Shown piece after piece: positions 44,214-56,800 of a stretch of DNA of 64,000 nt. Source of the stretch: Caenorhabditis elegans (Eukaryota; Nematoda; Chromadorea; Rhabditida; Rhabditidae); assembly GCF_000002985.6 (NCBI RefSeq), contig NC_003281.10, positions 5,332,001 through 5,396,000 of the forward strand, in the 5' to 3' direction. The notes beneath the pieces were generated by a model that was not told the DNA's origin, searched no databases, and saw nothing but the letters and a program-made list of their open reading frames with translations. How positions within the stretch are numbered: the stretch's first letter is position 1; every line of letters begins with the position of its first letter. The translations under genes and the position numbers were made by a program.

Positions 44214-47200
44214 TCATAAACCAACATCCGCCGGTGTCCAGTCTCTGACATTGAGTGGCTCGTCGAGCCCAAGCAAAGTGCCAACGAAGGAAGGATTCAA
44301 CTCGTTACCGTAACGAGTTTTCAGTTGATCCGGGCAGGATCCTTTCATGAGCTTATGCATTCCCATTTGGGAGATCGCGTGATAATGAACAAAAGCGGCG
44401 AGCACGACAAATGTGTGAAAGAGTTGATGCGATTGGAACTGAAAAAATAAACGTTATTAGTTTTTTTTTGAGTAAAAAAGATTGTTTAGCTTTTATTTTT
44501 TGAGTCTTTTTCGTATTTTCGTAAATTTTCTTTTGCAAAATGTGGTTTAAAATCTTTAAAGTTATGTTGTCTGGTTTTCCGGAAAACCGAGAATTGAAAA
44601 TATATATTTTTATATTTTTCTCCAATTGCTAGTTTTTTTGAAACCACATACCCAAATATCGCACTTTCCAGGGAAACATCTCTCAGGTACACGTGTCGCA
44701 TAGAGTGTTGCACCACCAATATACATGGCTCCCATCATAATCATCAAATGAACTTGTGACTCCTCAACCATATAATGAACACCGTCAACTACAAGTAAAT
44801 GAAATGCTGGGACCACAGCCGATAGGCCCATTGCTATGAAAACTGCTGCTCGTACAGGCCGGAATTTGGGCTCCGCGAATTTATCCCAAAGCGAGACGAC
44901 CATTGCAGCGATTCCAAGTATAATAATCATTCCGTTGTATATTATCATTGGTTGAGGTCTACAGTAGAATGCAAAATAGATCCACGGAACAAATGATCCA
45001 ACGATGAGTAAGGAAATCCCAGTGTAATCGAGTTTACTGAACAGTTTAGCCATTTCAATAGAATGGCATGCAACCGTATGAAAAAGGAATGACATTCCAA
45101 GACATATCACTGCACCGAGGAAAAACGCCGAGTAGATCAATTTCTCCACCCATTGCATTTGATCATGGGGACGAGTCAGAAACCATATTCCGATACCGAA
45201 GAACGCAACACATCCATACATATGAGTCCAAATGTTTCCTGTTTCAGTGTGCAATGCAAAAATACTCTTGAAGCAGCTACTGAACGATGGAAGTGGAGGA
45301 CGATGTCCTGTACGGAGGTATTCGTTATCTTGAAGCCATTCGGGTAGAGTTTCGAAATTTGTTGCCTTCCAGCGGGCTTCCCAGAACTGAAAATAATTTT
45401 GTAATATTTTTTTTTTAACTTTAATCGTTTTTTTTAACCAAAAAATTATTCTTTAAGATTTCTCATAATTTCAAGTAATTGTCTTGCAAAAAATATGTAG
45501 AAACTTATCAAAAATGTATATTTTTGAAAATTTTCTTATCAATAGCTCACATGTGTGCAAAATTTTTTGGCTCCTAGTACAAAGAAAATTTTGAATGTAA
45601 TCAGAAAACTTTTAATAGAAAGAAAAACCAAATCAAACATTTTCGGAGATTCGTGAATTTTCAAAACTTATTAGAAATGTTTTTCTCTACATAATTTGTT
45701 TAAAGCAAAATTGCCGCCAATTAACATTTATCGCTGCATTTTTTGCTTTTTTTTGTTGCAATTTTGCAATTATCTCACTGGAGTTTTCCCTCACCCTCTT
45801 GATAACAGCTCTTGGTCCTTCTCCAGTTTCGCTAGGAATAATAACTTCTTCTTCATTAATCTCAACTTCAAGCTCATCATCATCATCACTATGATCCAAA
45901 TGAATCTCCGCATCATGTCCAGCAGTAACAAATCTCAAATGTTTTCCATCTTCGTGTCCCCGACGTTGTGGATGTAATTTGTATTTGACAATTCGTCGAC
46001 GATGCTGATTTCCACCTTCTTCATGATTATCATGAATAACTGCAACTGTCATCTTTTCTCCTTTTGCATTCGGCATACTCCATGCTCGACGATGTCCTTT
46101 TTTGAATGGTAATGCGGCTGCTTTAGACGTTGATGGGACATCTCCATTGTCAATTTCGATTCCTATAGAAATCATTTAGTAATAGTGTAGTTTAGTGAAA
46201 GGAGGGAAGTATTTTTGAAAAAAACGAATGAGAACACTTCCTGTCACCTAAAATTAATTTGAGGTGACGGTCAACAAGTTTTTTTTTGGTTGGAAATTTA
46301 ACTTTTAATTCACTAATTTATTAAACGAGAGATCGGTGTAAATGATGCGATTTTTGGTTTATTTCGTTACACTGTAAACAAATAGTAAAAAAAAATTTTT
46401 TTTTGAAAATGTTCTCATAAATTGCGCAAAACTCTTATTTTTTGTTTGGTTTTGCTTTAATATCAAAAGCTCAAAAGAAATATTTTGTTTTGTTTTTATT
46501 GAACATTTTTAAAAATCGATTTTTTTACATTTAAAAGCCTTTTTTTCTTGAACTCTAACCTTTATGGGAATTAAATTGGATAAATCGATAATTTTTGAAA
46601 AAATTGGTTTAGATTTTTATTTGGAACATCATAAATAATGTAAATGTGTGAATTTTTTAATTAGAAACATTTCTTCAAAAATTCCATTTTTATGGACGAA
46701 TTTTAATACTTCTCAAGAAGAATTTGTGGGAATGAACTATGAAATGAATATCAAAAATCGGTTCAAATACAAAAAGCATGTTATGCGAAATATTAAAGTA
46801 TTTTTCGCACTTTAAAAAAAAATCATTTTTTTCAATAACCTTACCTTCAAGCAAAGTTGGAAGCCTATTCTGCCTTGTCACATACATTGATTCGTCTCTT
46901 TGCTGACTTGCAGGCTGTTCAACAACCTTACTATGACGAACAATAATCTCAAATCGTTGACCATCTGATGGCTGACTATTCGGACTGAAACAATGTTTTT
47001 TTGGAAGAAAAAAAAATCTGATGATTATTTACAATTGAACATCGACTTGATCAACAATCACATTCTGATTCTCTTGTGTATCAGCCAACTGCAGCGGTCC
47101 GTCAGTGATAATATTTTCTGCCTCTCGGAGCACATCCTGCAATGCACTTTTCAATTTTTCAAAATTTGATTTCTGATCACCGTAAAAATAACATTTGTCA

Positions 47201-47919
47201 TATGAGGGCAAGCAGTGATAAATATGAAAACACGAAGTGGCTGGCTGGAGCTTGAAGAATGATATTCTAGCTTTTTTAATATTAAATAAGAATTAGCGGT
47301 AACTGACCACTAAAAAAATAGGAAAAGGTTTCAGAAAAATTCTCACTATTTGTTTTTATTGGTTTGCAGGAAATTCAAAAATAATGCCGTTAATTTTTTT
47401 TTGTATATCTGAAAAAACCTAAACTTCAGAAACTTTAAAATTTTTATACAGCTACAGCTTTAAATACCGAGAAAAAATTTCAATTTTTTTTTGAAAATAG
47501 AAGATCTGAAATAGTGGAAAATTACCATTTCTTTGAAAACACTTTTTCTTCAAAAAAACATCTCCAAACAGTGAGAATTTCTTAAAACTTCTAGCTCCAG
47601 CCACCACTCACCGACAACAAAAATCAATAATCATATGCTAATCTCTTTCAACCCAACAAAAAACGTACAGTAACACTCCGCAATGGGCTTTGTAGATTAC
47701 TGCTATTCCGATTTTCCATAATTAATTCATCATTGTCCAACACCATCACCATATCTCTCTGAAATGTAATAAATTAAAACTAAAAACTGTGTTTTTTTTC
47801 TTTTTTCATAGAATAGATCACGTGAAATAGATTACCTCGTCAAACGAATTTCGAACGCTTTTTTGCAAAAGTTTTTGCGATTCCGCCGGTGTTGCCGATT
47901 CCACGTCATCTTCCTCCAT
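44214..47919 (-). CDS. paqr-2: Adiponectin-receptor family membrane protein (PAQR)
   Basis: Seven exons (47919-47836, 47758-47669, 47172-47033, 46984-46845, 46162-45795, 45386-44652, 44438-44214) join in frame to 593 residues. The N-terminal ~275 residues are hydrophilic, acidic and His-rich and predicted cytosolic. The PAQR core begins FWEARWKATNFETLPEWL and contains NEYLRTGHRPP, the TGNIWTH helix, SFLFHTVACHS (first zinc histidine) and the final FQSHQLFHTFVVLAAFVHY with the two other zinc ligands, for seven membrane spans in all. From established knowledge, worm PAQR-2 with IGLR-2 senses membrane rigidity and promotes fatty-acid desaturation for cold and saturated-fat tolerance. The choice of PAQR-2 over PAQR-1 rests on its position next to szy-2 and dhs-9. 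The long divergent N-terminus is consistent. Confidence 0.92.
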
Positions 47920-49039
47920 TTTGTTAAAGCTGAATTTTAGTTTTTAAAATTTTTTTCAACCGAGAATATAAGAAATTCCAGAAAAAAATCAAATAAAATC
48001 GGAACTGTGAGAGAATAAAGCGGATATTGATTAAAAAGCTTTTGCTCACACATACAAACCAAAAGCGCAAAGTTTTCTCCGTTTTCTCAAGAAAGCTTAT
48101 GAGACAAGAGGGCGACTCGTGCTGCTGGAATGTGTGTTGGTGCGGGGAAGCGCATTTGCTGACCGGAGACTCAGAAGAGGTCAAAGTACTCCTGCATGAA
48201 TTGGATCCAATGTAGTGAAATTATGACTTCCTTGTTTAAAATATGAGTTTCTGAAAAATTTGTTGAGTATTTTCAACGAGCTTTCAAGTTAAAACAGATT
48301 TTTTGTGTTTCCCGATGTAAAGCTCCAAGACGTGTTCGAAGAAATGGCGGAAAAATCGGCGGAAAAAAATTTGGGAAGTTACGCGAATTTTCCATGAAAA
48401 AAAGATTCGAAGGCAATTTTTCATATAATTTTTAAATAGTTTTCAATTTAAGTTATCGAAAATTGAGGATTTTAATGTTTTAAATGAAGAAAACACCTGA
48501 AAAACCACAAAACTTCGCTAAAAATTAACAAAAGATAAACGAAAAAGACACAATTGATATTCGTGATGAGACCCAAAGTGGAAGTGGTATGTGCCTTTAA
48601 CAACTCGTTACGGTATTTTGCTTCTAAACTTTTTTTTGAGTTCTTTTACAAAAAGGTTTTCGTAGATTTCTAGTTTTCAGCACTGATCAAACTCATTCTA
48701 ATTTTTTAATGCTTCGAAATATGCAAAAAAAAACTCCAATTATTTACAAGAAGCAACGGAAACAGCTAAACTTTAGAGCCCGTGCCGAGACCCGTCCTGG
48801 AAATGACATGCGCCTTTAAAACTACACTACGGTAATTTGGATCAATATTTACTTTCTCAAAAATTAATGTTTTCTTATTATTTTGGCAGTCACCAATATT
48901 CTTTAAAAAAAGCGAATTTATTTATGAAAAATGTTGAAAAAATAATACAAATATACAAAATATCTTTAAAATGCAGGAAAATTCAATTAAAGCTCGATAT
49001 ATAAACAATTATTAAAATATAAATATTTATATTCAAATT
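47920..49039. other. Intergenic region upstream of paqr-2
   Basis: No coding exon is supported. It includes the probable paqr-2 promoter and two related dispersed-repeat pieces at about 48560-48616 and 48780-48836, sharing GAGACCC..TG and TGCCTTTAA / GCGCCTTTAAA followed by TACGGTA. Confidence 0.45.
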
Positions 49040-49990
49040 TTATTTCGACTTCTTATGTTTCTCTTCGACTTCATTATCATCCGAAGAGCTCTCAGATCTA
49101 TCGTCTCCAACTTCCGATTCTTCGGTGTCTTCACCACTCATTCCAGGAAGATGCTTATCCATTTGCAAAAGGAGTTCGAACGAAAATTCCACAAATCGCT
49201 CCATAGTTTGCTTATCTGAAACTCAACATTTTAACAATAATCATTATTACGGTATGATACCAGTGTCAGTTGTATTGAAAAGTTCGACTTCAGTAATTTG
49301 CCTAGCTCCCAAGATTTTCATTCGTTTCAGCAAAGTTCTGGCGACTTTATTGAACCCAGCTGGCCCATCATCACTGCTTCCGAAGCCAACAATTGAAAAT
49401 CTGATTTTCTCGAAATTCGCCTTCTTTCTAAGCTTCGAGTCCGCTGCGAGATCCTCAAGCCATTCCAAAAACCATTCTGTCGAGGGTGTCGGCTGACCAC
49501 CAGCCGTAGTTTCAGAGATAAAAATACAAAATCCCTTGAAGGCCATTAACTCCTTCACATCCAAAGAGTCTGACCACCAAATCATCGGTTTTCGGACCAT
49601 TTCATCACAAAGCTTGTCGTGAATCACCTTGGCCCACGGAGCTGCGAGCCCGTCTTCTTTTCCTAGAACTATTACGACGGCTTCTGATTCGGCAAGTTCC
49701 TCGGCAAGTCGTTCTTCTTCTTTTTTCTGAAAGAAATTGGAAGTCGTGGCGAGACCAGATTTTTGTTGATTTTGTTTTCCACTATTACCAACCTTTGAAT
49801 AACGTTCATAATATGCATGGCACTTGCGATAGAGCAGATAGACAAATCCCGGCATCAGAACTCCCAAAGCGGCAGTTATGTATAGCAGAATCTCGTCCTT
49901 TCCTTCCAAATAATCCTCGAGCCACGACTGCGGCTCCTTGCCACGTGGACCTCCTTCAGGTCGCAGTGGTGGAACTTGGTAGGCACACAT
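49040..49990 (-). CDS. TYW1-like membrane-anchored flavodoxin domain, no radical-SAM half
   Basis: Two or three exons: 49990-49261 (possibly split by a 66-nt intron at 49792-49727) and 49215-49040, giving 301 or 279 residues. A membrane helix (LLYITAALGVLMPGFVYLLY) is near residues 35-54. A flavodoxin-like domain follows, whose second half matches the N-terminal domain of tRNA wybutosine-synthesising enzyme TYW1: FISETTAGGQPTPSTEWFLE, WLEDLAADSKL, RFSIVGFGSSDDGPAGFNKV and RMKILGAR. The first loop, which should bind FMN phosphate, reads LGKEDGLAAPWA and lacks the usual Ser/Thr-Gly-Thr pattern. The C-terminus is a Glu/Asp/Lys tail. The radical-SAM CxxxCxxC domain needed for wyosine synthesis is absent. 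The donor at 49260 was chosen because later donors bring in a stop. An acceptor lies 11 bases before the ATG. The function is unknown; a non-catalytic or electron-transfer role is speculation. Confidence 0.7.
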
Positions 49991-50434
49991 TTGGATATTT
50001 TACTGAAATTCGAGCAATTCTCAAATAAGATAATAATAAAAAGATTCAAAACGTAGACACCGATTTAGTTTTGAGAGAAGTGTCTGCGCCTTTAATATAG
50101 CCATTTTCTTCATTAAAAACGTACCAAAATTACACCACAACACATCATGCAAGGAGCACCACACAGCAGGCATCTAAGTAAAAAAAATTGGAAAAAAAAT
50201 CAAACTGGCTAAGAAAAAGAAGTAATAGAACTGGACAGTGAGACCAGCATTCCGAAAAAAAATTTAAAAAGTTGAAAAGCAGAAAATATTGTTGAACATT
50301 TTTATTAGCAACAGTTGAAAAATGCGTAAAACCCAATGAAACAAAAAGAAGATCTCTAAATACTAAAACTATAAAATCTTAAAGCTACTCTGAAACTGTA
50401 CAATTGAAAAGGACGATTTTCGCAAAAAAGTCCA
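49991..50434. other. Gap between the ADCK2-like and TYW1-like genes
   Basis: About 445 bp. It holds the ADCK2-like 3' UTR and a trans-splice-type acceptor (GAATTTCAG) for the TYW1-like gene. A GTCTGCGCCTTTAAT dispersed-repeat piece is at about 50080-50095. No gene is seen. Confidence 0.5.
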
Positions 50435-53403
50435 CTATACGAGAACATTTAATAAAAACGGTCTAGCGCATTGGAAGAGATCAAGATCCGGATCCAGAGA
50501 TCGGCCGAATCCTTCGAGAACCATTACAGACAGGATTACTGTAGTGAAAGCCGAGTCGAGCTCCACTTTGTGCTCCGCCACAATTGTGAACATTTCTGAG
50601 AGAAGTGCCGAGATATTGAGCTGAAAAAGTTTATATTGATGAGGGAACTTTATTTGAAAAATTTCAATTTCAATATATTTCGAAACTAAAAAACCTATAA
50701 TTTCTTGAGTTACTGATTTTTGAAACAAAATCGGAAATACATAGTTTTGATTTAAATTTAGTTTTCTAAAATTTCAAACTGTTCGAATTTGTTAGTTTTC
50801 AATTTTTTTTTGTATTTTTAAAACAAAAAACTAAACTAAAACTCTTTCCGATGTCAATTTTTGAAATTGAATTTTTCTTTGACAATTTTCAGAAATAATT
50901 CCAAAATTTTATACATTTTTTCAAGATTTTACGATTTTTTTAAATTAAAATTCCAATTTATAAATTAAAATTTGAAACATTTTCGTTTAAAACGCACAGT
51001 TCTCAAGCTCTTTTCGCTTCTGGCCTTCAACACAAGCTTTTCCACTTGTCGGCAAAACCTTTCCGGATCATTGCACTGTTGGAAGGGGGATTGATGAAGA
51101 AGAAGCTTCCCGACATCGTATCCCCGTTTCTCCACAACACTTCTGAAAAGCGATTTCAAATTGTGCAAATTTTTCGGTGTTTCGGAAATGGCAATTCCAG
51201 TGTCTAGAAGGACCAGAGTAGGCTCATCTTCAAGATCCGGAGAGTCGGTGAAACGAATTCTTGGAGCTGAACGCAAGTTTACCAGTGAACGAAACCATTC
51301 CAGCTGCAAAAATAATTATTATGATCCATCAGATTTTTTTTTGTTTTTATCTTGCACTTGTCAAAAAAATCGAAATATCTACAGTAACCCGTACCCCTCT
51401 TTTAAGTGCACTGTCTGCTTTCGGCGCCTTGTGTACTCCTCTGAGATTATCTTCATTATCATTGAATCGAATCAGAATGTTTCCCGGATGCAGGTCACCA
51501 TGCACAAAATTGTCGACGAAAATCATTTTGAGAAGGGCTCGGGCTCCGAGCAAAGCAATTCTCCGTCGAACTGCTTGTGATTGTCGGGCGGTTAGCTGAA
51601 ACTGATTGAATATTGGAGGGAATCCCGAAAATCTATTTTTTCTATATTTTTTAAACGTTCGATTTTATTTTTAGTAACCATTTCGAAATCAATAATTTTT
51701 AAAAACAAATAACGAAAAAATGTTTCGTTTTCAAAAATCTAAAAAAATACCTTTTTTTTTTGAAAATCTATCTTCGGATTTTTGAAAAATAATTTTTTTA
51801 TTGGCAAAATTCTAATTAATTTTTTATTTTTAAATTTACGCAATAAAAATTTGAAAAAAAAAAGTTTTTTTGCAAAATGAATTTTTTAGAGTGGAAGTTT
51901 ATTTTGGAAAATTATTTCATATTTTTTCTACCAAATCTCCAATTTCTAACCTCTGGCTGTCCTTCCTCTGCAACCAATCGATTAATATAAATTCCTTCTT
52001 CAAATGTTTCCACAATTACATTTTTAGTATATCCAAGCACAATTGGAAACTTAATTCCAGTTTCTTTTGAACTAAAATTGTCTGAAAACTTCTTCAAAGC
52101 CTTCGCCTCATTTCTCAAGTCAACTTGTCGCCGAAGTACCATTTCAAATTGTTCAAGTGCTCCAGTTGGATCCAAATACCAAAGAGCCGGTACAATATGT
52201 TGCATTAACCATGCTCCACTTCTCAGAATTGAAAGATCCAATTCAATTTGCTTATCAACATCTTTATCAGCCACTTTAATAGCAATCCGTTGTGTTGTAC
52301 GTCCTTTAAGCTCTGGGTATTCCTTTCCAGTAGCCTTCTCAAGTTCAGAGATATCTACAGTACCTCGATATACTTGTGCAATACATCCTGAGCCAATTGA
52401 AAATGGTTCAATCTCGAGAAATACTTGTTTTCCATGCAATTTCATAAATCCTTTTCCAAATACTTCATTCATTACTTTTTTCTTATCACGGAAGAATCTC
52501 TTGTTTTTAGTTTGAATATGAAGCACGGAGAGCTGAAATTGAAAATACAAATTGAAGATGATTAGAAAATCAAAATCTCACCCGATCACAAAACTTTTTT
52601 GTGAAGATGTCCCTTCGTGTACTTGCCCATTGTCCTAATTTAATAAAAGTTGGTCCAGAATGTTGAAGAGACCACAGAAGATATCTCCACCAAAGATTCT
52701 CGAATGCTTCTATTTTTGTCAGAGGATAAGTGAGAAGAATTGGAGAAAATCGAAGGAATAAGCTAATGCATCTGTAATTATTTTATTTTCTTTTTTTCCA
52801 GGAAATCATATTTTAGCATTTTTATTTTCAGATCAGAGATATAAAAAGTTGCCTTTTGGAATATTTGTACAATTAAAAATTGAAATTTATTTTTTTTCAT
52901 TGTAACTCCAAATTAAAAAAAAATTGCAAGACAATTTTTTTCAGAAAATTGCTCACCTGAACATTTTCCTTATTGCTTTATAAGTGACAACGATCAATGT
53001 AATCGGTAGAGTTATTATGCCCATCATCGTTGATTTTTCCACTACGACTTTCTAAAAATCTTGATATTTTATGGGATTTTTTTCTTCGAAAAATTAAAAA
53101 CTTATGCAAAAAAATTGGATGTGAAGAATAAAATTCTAGAGTTTTTGCGTAATTGAAAGTTTTAAAATCATTTATAAAATTTTGAAAGTTTGAATATTTA
53201 ACTTTAAAATTCGATCTTACTTTCTGTGGAACAAGAAGCCATGGATCTTGATGCTCTGCTTCACATTTTAATGTCCGTAACCTTGTTAAAGACACAGCTC
53301 CACCCATTCCGAGCACAATTCCTAATTTAAAATTTCTAGAGCTCACGGCTCTGCTGTGAGCCCAGCACCTGTACAAAATTAACCTCGTCGACCCGAATAT
53401 CAT
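50435..53403 (-). CDS. ADCK2-type mitochondrial ABC1/UbiB atypical kinase
   Basis: Seven exons (53403-53221, 53051-52957, 52771-52582, 52532-51951, 51595-51395, 51303-50998, 50620-50435) give 580 residues. The basic, Ser/Arg-rich N-terminus looks like a mitochondrial targeting sequence, followed by a hydrophobic stretch (GIITLPITLIVV). The family KxGQ motif is FIKLGQWASTRRDIF near residue 136, and the nucleotide loop is SIGSGCIAQVYRG. The catalytic loop is VHGDLHPGNILI near residue 382, and the metal-binding DFG equivalent is LLDTGIA. STRRD and GSGCIAQVY are the ADCK2 versions, distinct from COQ8/ADCK3 (AAAS loop) and ADCK1. The UbiB family supports coenzyme Q biosynthesis and mitochondrial lipid metabolism. 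The donor of exon 5 could also lie six bases further 3' (51388-51389). An ATTTCCAG acceptor lies five bases before the ATG. Confidence 0.88.
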
Positions 53404-53837
53404 GTCTCTGGAAATATGAAAATATTGGAAATTCTGAAAAAAGTTTACAGAAGAAGATAAAATTCAGGATTCTAGAACCAGTTTTCAAATTAAAAGGATG
53501 ACCCGAAAAAAATATCATAAAACAATCTTATATCACATAAAATCCAATCAGAACAAACAAATAATTTAACATAATTTTTGAGAAAAAAAAAATAGAAAGG
53601 CAATTTGATGGGCGCAAATCGATTCAAATATATATATACAAAATTATCACATATTGAAAATATACCTTATAATCACTAGCGATTGAAAGAATTTCAAAAT
53701 TTTGAAAAAAATAATGGGAGAACAATTGAGGGGAATACGAAATACATTGGAAAAATGGCTATAAAAATGAGATAAAGATAACAAAAAATTTAACAAAAAA
53801 TATATATATAAAACAAGAAGAAAACTGTATATCCTTC
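53404..53837. other. Gap between the giant gene and the ADCK2-like gene
   Basis: About 434 bp containing TATATATATA runs (about 53628-53638 and 53801-53810), presumably the giant gene's 3' UTR. No AATAAA signal is obvious directly after the upstream stop, and an acceptor precedes the next ATG. This leaves open a shared transcript. Confidence 0.45.
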
Positions 53838-56800
53838 CTAGAACCACTTGCGTCCGTTAGTTTGCGCATCTTTTGGATCGTATTTTTTCGGCGGTTTGTA
53901 CATTTTCTGAAAAAAAAAGATTTATTTTTAAAAAATTTCTTTGAATTTTATCTTGGGTCTGAAAATGTAGAACTGCTAGAAAACATTAAAGCTCATTTGT
54001 TATAGATATTTCAAACATTTAGAACTTTCAGAAACTATTTTTCCATACCTTTCCCTTCAAAATACGATTAATATGCTTCGGCTTCATTCTATTTGCTGGT
54101 GGAATCTTTCGTATTCTCGTCTGCATTTTCAAATCACCCCATGACCAGTGTGCTGTATCAGAATTTTCAACAATTAATTCATTGATATGTTTCAATAAAT
54201 CTTTCTTTTTTGCCGGAAGCTTCGCCTCAATCTTAAATTTGTCAAGATCCGCAATTCCTTCCAACATCTCGTTGATTTTTCGTCGAACCTTCCACTTTTT
54301 TGCTCCAATTGCTCGTTTTTCCAGAGCAAATGTTTCTTCTGGATTTACAGGTTTCGATCGGAGTTTTAAAAGCATCAGCTCTCTTTGTGCCTTGTTCATT
54401 GCTCGGCGAGCTCGTTTTCCTTTTTTCGAGCTGTTCAAAGACTCAGTTGATCCACCAAGAGACGAAGATGAATCCGATCGAACTTCTGAACCAGAATCCG
54501 AATCAGAACCCGAATTATGCATATTCAGGAATCTAGACATTGATTTTGGATCTTTCGGTGTCTGTCGTCTAATTTCTTCAAATGTCTCTTTTCGTTCCTT
54601 CCATTCTTTTGGATGAACTTCCGAATCAACTAATTCCGCAAATGTTATCAATTTGGAATCATACAGGAACATGTTGGTTTCTAGCGGCTGAAAATTGTTG
54701 AAAATAGTACTTTTTAAATTCCAAATTAAAATAAAAGATCTGCATTTTTTTGATCGTGGAACGAAATTCAGATTTTTGTTTTTAAAAAAGTGATCTAAAA
54801 AAAATTTTGGGAAGACTTTTCTTTTGAACTTCTTGCCACTAACCATGAAATAAGTTCCCCGAACTTTAGTGATCATCATATCAAGCAATGGACGCTGCTT
54901 TGCATGTAAAGTAAGCAAATGTTGGAATCTTTTCCGTCCTCTCTCAAAATCAGCCAAATGTGGTGCAAAACGGAAAATTGCCTTCTGAGCCATTTTATAC
55001 ATTAATACAGCCATAAATCTGCGTCTATGGAAATCTGATCCCTCGTGCATACTTCTGAGCCATTCAATTTCTTCTTCACAATCCTCCATTTCAAGATATT
55101 TCGCGTTTGGAGCCGCCGGTTGAACTATATCTGTATTTCTGAGTACTGGAGACTTGTCATCATCGTTCTCCTCGTCTTCTTCAGTCAGAGAAATCTGAAA
55201 CACAGAAAATTATATTTAAAAAATCAAGAACAAAATATTTCTTCTAAAAATCGAACAAAACCCGTCGCTTTCCAAATTGAGATGTTTTCAAAAAAAAGCA
55301 GACATTTTTAAATTTTAAAACAATTTTTGTTAAAAGAAAAACCAACATTTTCCGTGTAGTCATAACCACCAAAATAATTCGTAGTAAAATATGGAATCTT
55401 TCCAGTCGCCAACTGAATCAATGTATCCTTCACAACTTGCTTCTGATCCTCTGCCAGATGAGCTGAAATATTGATTTTTAAGGAGAAACTGAGAAATTTA
55501 CTATAATACTGAATCGAATACCCATTTGTAAATTTAAAAAATGCATTTTCCAAAAACAAAGACTTACGGGAATCTTCATTACAGAACTTGCTGACTGCTG
55601 CATCAAGACTATCGAATAGTGAAGCACTTGGAACATCAGAACGGTCGACCACTGCAATTTTAATATTTACTCTTAAGTAGCGCCAGTAGGGAAAGTGATT
55701 TAAAACACGACAAAAATGTCTAAACACTATACGAATAAAAGAATATACTATTTTCAGGCTCGTCGTTGTCGGAAAATCTAACTTTACGTATTTTCAGTAA
55801 CTTTTTAATAAATAATTAAATTCAAATTAAAAATTTTCTCCGAATTTCCAGCAGAAAAGCACAAAAACTTAAAAAATCAATGGGAAATGAAAACTGAAAT
55901 TATTGAAATTATGAAAAATTATTAAATTTGAAAACACGCAAGTGCGCTCCATCGAAAAAATACTATGGGCGGAAATTCAAATTGGAATTCGACACAAACT
56001 GGAGCCTTCCCAACTTTCATGGAATCATAATTAATATTATTCATATGAAATTTAAACTATTTTTCTGCATTCATGTTACAAAAATACTGCAGTTTCTGAA
56101 ACGAAACAAAGTCTCACATTGAAATTCCGTCGGATCCTTTGACATTAACGAATCAAATCGTTTCATTCGATAGTGTTGATGAGCATAATTGACAATCATT
56201 CTTGCTTTATGAAGATATTCTTTAACCGGATCAAACTTTCTAGCGATTATTGTTTTGGAATTCGATTGTTGATTTTCAAACTTCCAAAGATGATACCAAG
56301 CATCGTAGATTGGCTTGAAGATTAGTTTATACGCATTGATTTTGGATGATGGAGGTGGTGGCATTCGGATTATTGTCTGCAAAATTATAGTGAAAAAACC
56401 AATTATTTTCATATTTCTGCTACTGTTGACACATACATCCAACGCCTGAACACCTTCATGTCTCTTAATCGACAACCATTCCTCTCTTGTGCTCTCCTCA
56501 ATGAACATTCGAGACATTTGCTCAATGTGCTCATGAGTTAGATCTCCTCCACGAACAGAGAGCACGGGACAACTCGCGTACACTTCCATGTCAATTTTGT
56601 GACTCGTCATCCATTGAATCATTCGTTCTTGGGAACTGAAAAAGGAGAAGAGTTGAATTTTAGATGACCTAGAATCTTTAAAAAAAACTAACTCTTGAAC
56701 CATCCACTGTCGTAACCAAGAAGCCCTATCTGCAACGGCCTTCGTGACGTCATCACGGCTTACTACTCGACAATCCCAAGGTTCCAGGTGAGTATCCACA

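Noticed and set aside
44353..44625. Minus-strand frame between paqr-2 exons
   Set aside because: It is intron read-through. The splice sites at 44652 and 44438 join WF-QSHQ exactly as in the PAQR family.
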